NCBI RefSeq assembly: GCF_049965315.1
Contig: NZ_JBMFWL010000019.1
Span: 1 to 36,531, forward strand
Source of the DNA: Acidithiobacillus_B sp049965315
GTDB taxonomy: Bacteria > Pseudomonadota > Gammaproteobacteria > Acidithiobacillales > Acidithiobacillaceae
DNA length: 36,531 nt
Direction of reading: 5' to 3'
Position numbers and translations under genes: made by a program. The notes beneath the pieces are model-generated. The model ran no database searches, had not been told where the DNA came from, and saw only the letters and a list, made by a program, of their open reading frames with translations. Below, one piece after another: positions 29,630-36,531 of this stretch. Each line of letters begins with the position of its first letter. Position 1 is the first letter of the stretch.

Positions 29630-32408
29630 GACCGACTTTCCCATGCAGGGCAAACTGCCCCAACAGGAGCCCCTCACCCTGCGCCGCTGGCAGGAAGCGG
29701 ATCTCTATCAACAACTCCTCCGGGCCCGCGCGGATCGGCCGCGCTATCTCCTGCACGACGGCCCCCCCTACGCCAACGGGCAGATCCACATCGGCCATGC
29801 CGTCAACAAGGTCCTCAAGGACATCATCAACAAGTCCAAGCTGCTGGAAGGCTTTCAAGTCCCCTACGTGCCGGGTTGGGACTGCCATGGGCTGCCCATC
29901 GAGATCCAGGTGGAAAAGGAACTGGGCCGCCCGGGCGAGAAGGTGTCGCCGCGCGTCTTTCGCGAGGCCTGTCGCCGCTATGCCGAAGGCCAGGTGGACG
30001 GCCAGCGCCAGGATTTCGAGCGGCTGGGCATCATCGGCGACTGGCAGCACCCCTATCTTACCATGCACTTCCAGGCCGAAGCCGACATCGTTCGCGAACT
30101 GGGCCGCCTCACCGTCAACGGCAGCGTCTATCGCGGCGCCAAGCCGGTGCATTGGTGTGTGGACTGCGGCAGCGCCCTGGCCGAGGCCGAAGTGGAGTAT
30201 CAGGATCGCACCGATCCCTCCGTAGACGTGGCTTTTGCCGTGGCGGATGCCGACGAACTGCGACGCCGCCTGGGTCTGGCGCAGACCGTCGCTGCCAGCC
30301 TGGTCATCTGGACCACCACCCCCTGGACCTTGCCCGCCAATCAGGCCGTGGCGGTGCATCCGGACTACCGCTACCGACTGCTGCGCGCCGGACCGCACAC
30401 GCTCATCCTCGCCGCCGAACTCGCCGCCGCCGCCCTGGCCCGCTATGGCCACCCGGACGCCGAAGTCCTGGCCGAGTTCCCCGGCGCCGCGCTGGAAGGC
30501 TTGCTCCTGCAGCACCCTTTCCTCGAACGGCAGGTGCCCGTGATCCTCGGCCACCATGTCACCCTCGAAGCCGGCACCGGCTGCGTCCACACCGCTCCTG
30601 CCCACGGCCAGGAAGACTATGAGGCCGGCCACCACTATCACCTGCCCGTGGAAAGCCCGGTGGAAGGCAACGGGCGCTTCCGCGCCGACACGCCCTACGT
30701 CGGCGGACAGACGGTCGCCGCCGCCAATGACAGCCTGGTGGCCCTCCTCAAGGAGCGCGGCGCCCTGCTGCACTTCGAGAAGATCCGCCACAGCTACCCC
30801 CATTGCTGGCGGCACAAGACGCCGCTGCTCTTCCGCGCCACCCCGCAATGGTTCATCGGCATGGAACGCAATGAACTGCGCGCCAGGGCGCTGGCGGCCA
30901 TCGCGGCTACGCGCTGGGTCCCCGAATGGGGCCAGGAACGCATCGCCGGCATGGTAGCCCAGCGTCCCGACTGGTGCATCTCCCGCCAGCGCGCCTGGGG
31001 CGTGCCCGTGGCCCTCTTCGCCTGCGCCCACTGCGGCGAACCCTTGCGTGACGCCGCCACCTTCGAACGCATCGCCCGGGCCATCGAGGCCGCCGGCGTG
31101 GATGCCTGGTTCGACCATCCCGACAGCGATTTCCTCGATGGCGACGCCCATTGCGCGGCCTGCGGCCACAGCGAGTTCACCAAGGTGAACGACATCCTCG
31201 ATGTCTGGTTCGACTCCGGTTCCACCCACGCCTTCGTCCTGGAACGCCGACCGGAGCTGGGCAGCCCCGCCGACCTCTATCTGGAGGGCTCCGACCAACA
31301 TCGCGGCTGGTTCCAGTCGTCGCTCCTGGAAAGCGTCGCCAGCCGGGGGCGCGCGCCCTATCGGGCAGTCCTTACCCACGGCTTCACCGTCGATGGCGAA
31401 GGGCGCAAGATGAGCAAGTCCCTGGGCAACGTCATCGCCCCGCAAAAGGTGATCGACCAATGGGGCGCGGACATTCTGCGCCTCTGGGTCGCCTCCGAGG
31501 ACTACCGCGGCGAGATCCCCATCTCCGACGACATCCTCAAGCGTCTCGGCGAATCCTACCGGCGCATCCGCAACACCGCCCGCTATATCCTCGGCAACTG
31601 CCACGACTTCGACCCCCTTGCCGACGCCCTGCCCACGGAACGCTTGCTGGAGATGGACCGCTGGATGCTGGCGCGCACCGCCCTGCTGCAGGAAGAGATC
31701 CGCGCTGCCTATGGCGAATTCCAGTTCCATCGCGTCCAGCAGCGCCTCCATCACTTCTGCTCCGTGGAACTCGGTGGCCTGTACCTCGACGTCCTCAAGG
31801 ACCGCCTCTATACCACGCCGCAAAAATCCCGCGCCCGGCGTTCGGCGCAGACCGTGCTTTGGCGGATCCTCGCCGGCATGGTGCGCTGGATGTCTCCCAT
31901 CCTGAGCTTCACCGCCGAAGAGATCTGGACCTTCATGGGTCCCCGGCAGGAAGCCGGCGTCTTCTTCGCCGAATATCAATCCCTCTCACTGCCCGCCGAC
32001 AGCGACGCCCTCATGGCCCGCTGGGAACGCCTCCTCACCCTGCGCACGGTGGCCAACCAGACCCTGGAGGCCCAGCGCAAGGCCGGCACCATCGGCGCCT
32101 TCCTCGACGCCGAACTGCATCTCTATGCCAACAGCGACTGGCAGGAATTCCTCCATCCCTATGCCGGTGAACTGCGCTTTTTGCTGCTCAGCTCCGGGCT
32201 CCACCTGCACCCCTACGCCGAACGCCCCGCCGCTTGTCTCGACAGCCTGCCGGGCCTGGCCGTGGCGGTAGAGGCCAGCACCGCCGCCAAATGCGCGCGC
32301 TGCTGGCATCGCCGGCCGGACGTGGGCCAGCACGCGGAGCATCCCCTCCTCTGTGGGCGCTGTATCAAAAATCTCGCCGAACCCGGCGAAACGCGGGAGA
32401 TCTGCTGA
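29598..32408 (+). CDS. ileS: Isoleucyl-tRNA synthetase
   Basis: 936 aa. It charges tRNA-Ile. The class I signature PPYANGQIHIGHAVNKVLKD, WDCHGLPIE, the editing domain (TTTPWTLPANQAV, GTGCVHTAPAHGQEDY), GRKMSKSLGN, and the C-terminal zinc-binding CARCWHRRPDVG...CGRCIKNL are all in place. The ATG at 29598 (MDYKSTLNLP) matches other IleS N-termini; an ATG two codons upstream (29592) is equally possible. It overlaps the end of ribF, and its stop overlaps the lspA start (TGATG). Confidence 0.97.
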   Translation: MDYKSTLNLPKTDFPMQGKLPQQEPLTLRRWQEADLYQQLLRARADRPRYLLHDGPPYANGQIHIGHAVNKVLKDIINKSKLLEGFQVPYVPGWDCHGLPIEIQVEKELGRPGEKVSPRVFREACRRYAEGQVDGQRQDFERLGIIGDWQHPYLTMHFQAEADIVRELGRLTVNGSVYRGAKPVHWCVDCGSALAEAEVEYQDRTDPSVDVAFAVADADELRRRLGLAQTVAASLVIWTTTPWTLPANQAVAVHPDYRYRLLRAGPHTLILAAELAAAALARYGHPDAEVLAEFPGAALEGLLLQHPFLERQVPVILGHHVTLEAGTGCVHTAPAHGQEDYEAGHHYHLPVESPVEGNGRFRADTPYVGGQTVAAANDSLVALLKERGALLHFEKIRHSYPHCWRHKTPLLFRATPQWFIGMERNELRARALAAIAATRWVPEWGQERIAGMVAQRPDWCISRQRAWGVPVALFACAHCGEPLRDAATFERIARAIEAAGVDAWFDHPDSDFLDGDAHCAACGHSEFTKVNDILDVWFDSGSTHAFVLERRPELGSPADLYLEGSDQHRGWFQSSLLESVASRGRAPYRAVLTHGFTVDGEGRKMSKSLGNVIAPQKVIDQWGADILRLWVASEDYRGEIPISDDILKRLGESYRRIRNTARYILGNCHDFDPLADALPTERLLEMDRWMLARTALLQEEIRAAYGEFQFHRVQQRLHHFCSVELGGLYLDVLKDRLYTTPQKSRARRSAQTVLWRILAGMVRWMSPILSFTAEEIWTFMGPRQEAGVFFAEYQSLSLPADSDALMARWERLLTLRTVANQTLEAQRKAGTIGAFLDAELHLYANSDWQEFLHPYAGELRFLLLSSGLHLHPYAERPAACLDSLPGLAVAVEASTAAKCARCWHRRPDVGQHAEHPLLCGRCIKNLAEPGETREIC

Positions 32409-32866
32409 TGCTGCGCTATCTCTGGTTATCCCTGGTGGTGGTTTTCCTGGATCAGGCGGTCAAGTTCTGGCTCGCGCACATCTGGCGGGTCGGCCAAGGA
32501 GTGGTCATCATCCCCGGCCTATTGAACCTGCGTCTGGTGCATAATACCGGCGCCGCCTTCAGCTTCCTCGCCGGGGCCGGGGGCTGGCAGCGCTGGGCCC
32601 TCATCGGCGTGGCCTTGCTGGTCATCGTGGTCATCGTCGCCCTGCTCAAACGCCTCAAGCCGGGTGCCACCTGGACCGCCATCTCCCTCGCCCTCATCCT
32701 CGGTGGCGCGGTGGGCAACCTCCTGGACCGCATCCGTCTGGGCTACGTCATCGACTTCATCGGCGCCCACTGGGGCAGTCTCTACTGGCCTTACTTCAAT
32801 ATTGCCGACAGCGCCATCAGCATCGGCGCCGTCATGCTCGTCATCGACGCCTTTCGCAAACGCTAG
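32408..32866 (+). CDS. lspA: Lipoprotein signal peptidase II
   Basis: 152 aa with four membrane helices. It cleaves prolipoprotein signal peptides in the inner membrane. The catalytic aspartates are D116 (GYVIDFIGAHW) and D134 (FNIADSAISIG), and NTGAAFSF and GNLLDRIRLG are conserved. The start overlaps the ileS stop by one base, so it is translationally coupled. The glycine-zipper lipoprotein at 17258 would be one of its substrates. Confidence 0.96.
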   Translation: MLRYLWLSLVVVFLDQAVKFWLAHIWRVGQGVVIIPGLLNLRLVHNTGAAFSFLAGAGGWQRWALIGVALLVIVVIVALLKRLKPGATWTAISLALILGGAVGNLLDRIRLGYVIDFIGAHWGSLYWPYFNIADSAISIGAVMLVIDAFRKR

Positions 32867-32913
32867 GAAGGCGCGGCGGGAACGACGGGCGGCGCAAGGG
32901 CCGCCCTGCCCGT

Positions 32914-32930
32914 CCATTGTCGTCCAATGG
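32914..32930. promoter_or_regulatory. Inverted repeat ~100 bp upstream of the sigma-54 promoter
   Basis: CCATTG and CAATGG flank a 5-bp spacer. The centre lies about 103 bp upstream of the predicted start site of the promoter at 32999, the usual distance for a binding site of a sigma-54 activator. Sequence alone does not identify the activator. Confidence 0.35.
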
Positions 32931-32998
32931 TGACGGAAAGACGCCATGACTGTCTTGGCCATGGCATTATCCCATTGTTTTACCTATTGCAATTTTAA

Positions 32999-33014
32999 TG
33001 GCATGAGTATTGCT
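32999..33014 (+). promoter_or_regulatory. Sigma-54 (RpoN) promoter
   Basis: TGGCATGAGTATTGCT matches the -24/-12 consensus, with GG and GC at the exact spacing and one change (T for C) in the -24 box. Transcription would begin near 33025, 26 nt before the ATG of the small basic protein. Confidence 0.7.
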
Positions 33015-33050
33015 TAATCTTGGGGGAGCGAGTGAACCCAGGAGATCCCC

Positions 33051-33260
33051 ATGGACAACACCCAAAACCTATTGGCCGCCCTGCGCCGGGTGCGCAGCTT
33101 CCCCGCCTACAGCTCCTTCATGGCGCAAAACGAACGTCTGCGCATCAAGCGTGAATTGCAAAAGCGCCTTTTGCGGATTCGCCGGCAACGCAGCCTGCAA
33201 CGGCGGGCCCTTCATGTCGTGCAAATGCAACGGCACCTGATGCGGGGGATTTTTGCGTAA
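33051..33260 (+). CDS. Small, very basic helical protein of unknown function
   Basis: 69 aa, not recognised. About one residue in four is Arg or Lys, arranged in predicted amphipathic helices (NERLRIKRELQKRLLRIRRQ, then SLQRRALHVVQMQRHLMRG); no Cys and no signal peptide. AGGAG lies 7-8 nt before the ATG and a sigma-54 promoter fits exactly upstream, which supports a real gene. Such composition suits binding to RNA, DNA or an acidic protein partner, but no function can be assigned. Confidence 0.7.
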   Translation: MDNTQNLLAALRRVRSFPAYSSFMAQNERLRIKRELQKRLLRIRRQRSLQRRALHVVQMQRHLMRGIFA

Positions 33261-33380
33261 CGCCCAGGGGCATAAGGGAAACCGGTCCTCATTCCAGCGC
33301 GGCCGACCATGGTGGGGCCTATCGGTGTAGCCGTTTTCCTTCAAGCGCTCCCGCCCCGGCAGCGCTTTCTCCGGCCCCGG

Positions 33381-33410
33381 AACTATGTCATAGTTTTGCC
33401 GGAACCGGCA
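33381..33410. promoter_or_regulatory. Two adjacent perfect palindromes upstream of the comFB-like gene
   Basis: AACTATG-T-CATAGTT (33381-33395) and TGCCGG-AA-CCGGCA (33397-33410) are both perfect and separated by one base. They lie 45-74 bp upstream of the start codon. One or both could be operators. Confidence 0.5.
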
Positions 33411-33454
33411 TTTCCATGGCCTTATGATTGGGGCGCTCCGCAAGGCACATTGCT

Positions 33455-33745
33455 ATGGCAGAAGAAAGATATTTCCGGAAATCACACAATTATTACGAAC
33501 AACTGGTCTACGCCAGACTCATGCTGGTGAAGGATATCCCCGCCGGTCATCCGGACTTTCTGGAAGACGTGGCCTGTGTCGCCCTCAACCGCCTCCCCCC
33601 ACGCTATGTCAAGGACTCGGTGAATCTCTTTTTCTACACGCCGATAAACGAAATCGAGGCAATGCAGACAGCCGTCGCAGAGGCCGTGGACGCAGCCCTG
33701 ATCATAGTGCGCACCCATCTCAACCGCCAGGATCGGCCGGACTGA
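33455..33745 (+). CDS. ComFB-family protein (candidate cyclic-dinucleotide receptor)
   Basis: 96 aa. It matches the late-competence ComFB domain: NYYEQLVYARLMLV near the start, then DVACVALNRLPPRYVKDSVNLFF, then a helical end (MQTAVAEAVDAALII). Work on cyanobacterial ComFB proteins has identified them as c-di-GMP (and related dinucleotide) receptors; their roles elsewhere are unclear. The ATG at 33455 follows AAGG by ~10 nt; an upstream in-frame start at 33428 is less likely. It is convergent with the MshEN gene, 95 bp apart. Confidence 0.82.
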   Translation: MAEERYFRKSHNYYEQLVYARLMLVKDIPAGHPDFLEDVACVALNRLPPRYVKDSVNLFFYTPINEIEAMQTAVAEAVDAALIIVRTHLNRQDRPD

Positions 33746-33840
33746 ATTCCCGCTGGGGATCGCCTGGCAAAACACCTTCACCACGCACCACCATCAGCAT
33801 CAACCCGGGTCCGGCACAGGGTGGATCTGCATTTTTCGGA

Positions 33841-34446
33841 TCAGGCAATCGCCCGCTGGAGCTCCTTGGCAAAATCCCCCAGGGTTTGCCAGCGCGCGGA
33901 CCAGTCGTTCACCGGATAGGGCGAAACGCTGGCGATGCTGTTCCGGAAGGCCACAAAATCCTTTTCGATCATTTGCAGGGCGCTCAGGGTGCGGCGCAAG
34001 CGCGTCGCTTCCCCGGCGCGTTTGCGGGCTTCGATGCGCTCCTGGGCCGCCGTCAGGGCCCGCGGGAAATCCATGGCCAAGCGCAGGGCCGCCTCCCGGC
34101 GCTTGCGCTCCCCCCCTTCCCGATCGGGCAGGCGAGCAATGCGCTGCTGCCACTCCTTGAGCAGATCCAGGCTGAGCTTTTCCAGGTCGGCGCGGAGCTT
34201 TTCCGCCACTGCCGCCAGCAGCCTGGCGCCCTGCGCCTGGCGATCCTCATGGCGCAACCGGGCCTGGGCGGTGAGGGTGAGCTGCAGGGTATGCTCTTCC
34301 ACCACCCCATCGGCAATGAGGAGCTTGCCGATCTTTTCCTGCGTGGTGCGCTGCCGGTGCAGGGCCCGCTCCAGTTGCTCGGGGCTGATAAAGCCCCGCG
34401 CGACGAGAATCTGCCCCAGCCGCTGTTTTTCTGAAAGTTGGCTCAC
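33841..34446 (-). CDS. Free-standing MshEN (c-di-GMP-binding) domain protein with helical C-terminal region
   Basis: 201 aa. Residues 9-32 (RLGQILVARGFISPEQLERA..HRQ) and 38-61 (KIGKLLIADGVVEEHTLQLT..AQ) form two 24-residue motifs separated by exactly five residues. This is the architecture of the MshEN domain that binds c-di-GMP in the N-termini of MshE/PilB/GspE ATPases. Here no ATPase follows: residues 65-200 are a charged, mostly helical region (LRADLEKLSLDLLKEWQQR, RIEARKRAGEATRLRRTL) that I do not recognise. The start is a GTG at 34446 with AAGGA 9 nt upstream. It stands alone between comFB and sorA. Confidence 0.75.
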   Translation of the reverse strand: MSQLSEKQRLGQILVARGFISPEQLERALHRQRTTQEKIGKLLIADGVVEEHTLQLTLTAQARLRHEDRQAQGARLLAAVAEKLRADLEKLSLDLLKEWQQRIARLPDREGGERKRREAALRLAMDFPRALTAAQERIEARKRAGEATRLRRTLSALQMIEKDFVAFRNSIASVSPYPVNDWSARWQTLGDFAKELQRAIA

Positions 34447-34861
34447 TGGTGATATTCCTTCCCCTGATCAGCCCCAAGATTAGCATGGGAACGGGAAAAC
34501 GGCCGAGGAGATTCGTCATTGCGAGCCGCCCCGGCCGCAACGCTGTTAATCTCCGGCTTGCGTTAGCGGCAGCTTGTTGCGAAAAACGGCAGAGGCGCCG
34601 TCCGGGAGAGGGGACCGCAGGGCATGGGCGCCGACCGGGGCATGGACTGAGGGCGCTTCTGGCCTCCCCCACCGGATTTCCAAAAGCCGGTTACGGGACC
34701 CGTTTTCCATGGGGCATATAAATCCCCGTCGGTGTATCCAATCAGATATTATGGATAGTTGTTTATCACTTTATTATCATAATGTTGTATGAAAATTCCT
34801 TGCACTTGAAAAATTCTATGCTATAACCAATTCATGGATAAACCAGCATAAGGAGGGTGCC
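34447..34861. other. 415-bp intergenic region upstream of sorA
   Basis: No gene is supported. The left part is GC-rich and contains CGTCATTGCGAG (34514-34525), a motif found in dispersed repeats of many bacteria. The right part (34720-34850) is A+T-rich and holds the sorA promoter. I see no known riboswitch or small RNA. Confidence 0.5.
34800..34827 (+). promoter_or_regulatory. Candidate sigma-70 promoter for sorAB
   Basis: TTGCAC, 16 bp, TATAAC, within an A+T-rich patch 35 bp before the sorA start codon. Both boxes are close to consensus. Confidence 0.5.
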
Positions 34862-36130
34862 ATGTGGGAGGACTTTTCTACAGACGACGTAACCGCACCG
34901 CAATGGGGGCGGCGCGAATTTCTCAAGATGTCGGCGTTGCTGGGGGCGGCGGGCCTTTTTGCCGGTCACAGCCTTTCCGCCCGGGCGGCCGCGATGATCG
35001 ACCTCCCCTTTGTCAACGGTGAGCGCAAGGTCATTCCCGCCGGCACCTTCCCCCAGAAGGGGGAGATGATTCTCCAGCGGGTGCGCCCGCCACTGCTGGA
35101 AACACCCTGGTCGGTCTTCGACCGCCATATCTTCACCCCCAACGATCAGTTTTATGTGCGCTGGCACATGCCGGACTTTCCCGATCATGTGGATGTGAAG
35201 ACCTACCGTATCCGCGTGACCGGATTGGTGAAAAAGCCCCTGGAGATCTCCCTGGAAGAACTCCTCCACGATTTTCCGTTGCGGGAAATGGCGGCGGTGA
35301 ACCAGTGCTCCGGCAACAGCCGCGGCTTTGTGAATCCCCGGGTCAATGGCGCCCAATGGGCCAACGGGGCCATGGGCAATGCGGTCTGGGCGGGGGTGGC
35401 CCTGCGCGAACTCTTGCAGCGGGCGGGGGTGAAGAAAGGCGCTACCCATCTGGCCTTCCGCAGCCTGGAGAAGGGCATGGCACCCTTCCCCGCGGATACG
35501 CGCTTCGAGAAGGTGCTCGATCTGGAACACGGCAACGACGGCGAGGTCATGCTGGCCTACGCCATGAACGGCGCCACCATGCCGTTGCTCAACGGCTTTC
35601 CGGTGCGGCTCGTGGTGCCCGGCTGGTATTCCACCTACTGGGTAAAAATGCTGACGGAAATCGAGGTGATGGATCACCCCGGTACCGGTTTCTGGATGAC
35701 CAAGGCCTATCTCATTCCCGATACCCCCACGGGTTACATGACCCCCGGAGAAAAGGGCGTCAAAATGGTCCCCATCAACCGCATGAAACCGCGCAGCTTC
35801 TTCACCGAGCCCGGAAGTGGTGCCCGGGTCGCCAAGGGCCATCCGGTACAGGTGGGCGGTATCGCCATGGGCGGCTCCACGGCCCTCGAACGGGTGCTCT
35901 TTTCCGCCGATGGGGGCGCCCACTGGCAAAAGGCCAGCCTCGGCCACGACTATGGTCCGTACAGCTTCCGCGCCTGGCAGGCCTCCTTCACCCCCGAGAA
36001 GGCAGGCACTTATACCCTGATGGTGAAGGCGGTCAACCGCCAAGGCGAAGAACAGCCGTTACAGGGCGGCTGGAACCCCGGCGGCTTCATGTACAACGCC
36101 ATTGAACATCTGCCGCTGCAAGCGGTGTAA
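34862..36130 (+). CDS. sorA: SorA-type sulfite dehydrogenase, molybdenum catalytic subunit
   Basis: 422 aa. It oxidises sulfite to sulfate in the periplasm, passing electrons to a cytochrome c. The N-terminus has a twin-arginine signal (GRREFLKMSALLGAAGLFA, arginines ~18-19) for folded export with its cofactor. The molybdenum-ligating cysteine is C149 in VNQCSGNSRGF, followed by GAMGNAVWAGVALRELL and the C-terminal dimerisation domain (VQVGGIAMGGSTALERVLFS...). AGGAGGG sits right before the ATG. sorB-like cytochrome follows 11 bp later. Other sulfite-oxidase-fold enzymes (YedY/MsrP) are less likely, given the length and the SorB partner. Confidence 0.88.
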   Translation: MWEDFSTDDVTAPQWGRREFLKMSALLGAAGLFAGHSLSARAAAMIDLPFVNGERKVIPAGTFPQKGEMILQRVRPPLLETPWSVFDRHIFTPNDQFYVRWHMPDFPDHVDVKTYRIRVTGLVKKPLEISLEELLHDFPLREMAAVNQCSGNSRGFVNPRVNGAQWANGAMGNAVWAGVALRELLQRAGVKKGATHLAFRSLEKGMAPFPADTRFEKVLDLEHGNDGEVMLAYAMNGATMPLLNGFPVRLVVPGWYSTYWVKMLTEIEVMDHPGTGFWMTKAYLIPDTPTGYMTPGEKGVKMVPINRMKPRSFFTEPGSGARVAKGHPVQVGGIAMGGSTALERVLFSADGGAHWQKASLGHDYGPYSFRAWQASFTPEKAGTYTLMVKAVNRQGEEQPLQGGWNPGGFMYNAIEHLPLQAV

Positions 36131-36141
36131 GGAGGATTCCC

Positions 36142-36489
36142 ATGAACCGGCACGGCATCTTCAGTGCAGGCTGCACCCTGCTCCTGGCTTTCGGTCTTGC
36201 TTCCACGGCGGCGGCGGCAAGCGCCCCCAAGATTCATTGGAAGTCGGAGCGCATTACCCTGCCCACCAGCGATCTCACCTTCTCCGGCCCGGGCGGGCAG
36301 GTTCTCAATACCTATTGCCTCATGTGCCACTCGGCGGATTTCGTCAACGAACAACCCGCCGTCTCCCTGGCCACCTGGAAGGTAGAGGTAAGCAAGATGA
36401 AAAACGCCTTCGGTGCGCCCATCCCCGAAGATCAAATCGACCACATCGCCGAGGTGCTCTACCAGCGTTTCGGGCCACCCAAACCCTGA
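36142..36489 (+). CDS. sorB: SorB-type cytochrome c subunit of sulfite dehydrogenase
   Basis: 115 aa. A Sec signal peptide (~1-26, ending ASTAAAAS) precedes a monoheme c domain with C59-x-x-C62-H63 (NTYCLMCHS). The pattern continues as in SorB (NEQPAVSLATWKVEVSKMKNAFGAPIPEDQ), with a methionine in VSKMKNAFG as the likely sixth heme ligand. It accepts electrons from SorA. AAGGAGG precedes the ATG. The remaining 42 bp of the window show nothing recognisable. Confidence 0.88.
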   Translation: MNRHGIFSAGCTLLLAFGLASTAAAASAPKIHWKSERITLPTSDLTFSGPGGQVLNTYCLMCHSADFVNEQPAVSLATWKVEVSKMKNAFGAPIPEDQIDHIAEVLYQRFGPPKP

Positions 36490-36531
36490 CGGAACGAGCC
36501 GCGCCCGGCCGTTGGCGGAGGGGTTTTGCCG

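Noticed and set aside
34511..34525. ATTCGTCATTGCGAG, similar to a widespread dispersed bacterial repeat
   Set aside because: Only one arm is present and no terminal inverted repeat or target duplication is seen, so it cannot be called an element.
1..36531. CRISPR array, rRNA, complete tRNA or insertion sequence
   Set aside because: No regularly spaced repeats, rRNA signatures, complete cloverleaf or transposase motifs were found in the window.

Overview
The window looks like a chromosomal segment of a motile, chemolithoautotrophic sulfur oxidiser, most likely from the Acidithiobacillia. This rests on gene content and order, not on a search. The clues are high G+C, a Tat-exported SorA-type sulfite dehydrogenase followed by a SorB-type cytochrome c, cytochrome bd oxidase, flagellar stator genes, and proteobacterial housekeeping blocks (zapA-6S RNA-fau, rplY-pth-ychF, ribF-ileS-lspA). 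The species is not determined.

Region 1 (1-4200) is accessory DNA. It opens with the 3' half of a tRNA-Ala(CGC) at 241-290, a typical scar of site-specific integration, followed by the tRNA terminator. To its right lie an orphan AbiEi-type antitoxin-like gene with an abnormal C-terminus and no AbiEii toxin, a divergent class II Fic AMP-transferase gene, an excisionase-like HTH gene, and the wreck of a Wadjet anti-plasmid locus. In that wreck a jetD remnant lacks its N-terminal domain and the TOPRIM core, and coiled-coil debris lies upstream. It reads as a decaying defence/toxin island.

Region 2 (4255-10205) holds a CDF metal transporter with a NifX-like tail, a YgjP-type metallopeptidase, a methyltransferase / isochorismatase-like hydrolase / M61 protease operon, and a YmdB-type phosphodiesterase. 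Region 3 (10202-16831) holds the leftward unit zapB-like-zapA-6S RNA-fau-ymdB, then rightward PBP2, then rplY-pth-ychF and a ferritin-like diiron protein. A 400-bp gap carries a very good sigma-54 promoter in front of a glycine-zipper lipoprotein; a cold-shock protein follows.

Region 4 (18068-21912, leftward) is a motility block: fliL, a YcgR-like PilZ brake, motA, motB, then a universal stress protein. Region 5 (22109-28538, leftward) has yaiI, a DEAD-box RNA helicase, cydAB with an overlapping membrane protein, and a protein that looks like a metallo-beta-lactamase fold stripped of its metal ligands. A cluster of three 14-bp palindromes separates that gene from cydA. Region 6 (28646-32866) is ribF-ileS-lspA.

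Region 7 (32867-36489) is the most intriguing. A 69-aa very basic protein sits behind a textbook sigma-54 promoter. Next come a ComFB-family protein with two perfect palindromes upstream, and a free-standing protein with an apparently complete MshEN c-di-GMP-binding repeat pair. Last is sorAB. With the PilZ/YcgR protein in the flagellar block, the window carries three candidate cyclic-dinucleotide effectors around a motility and surface programme.
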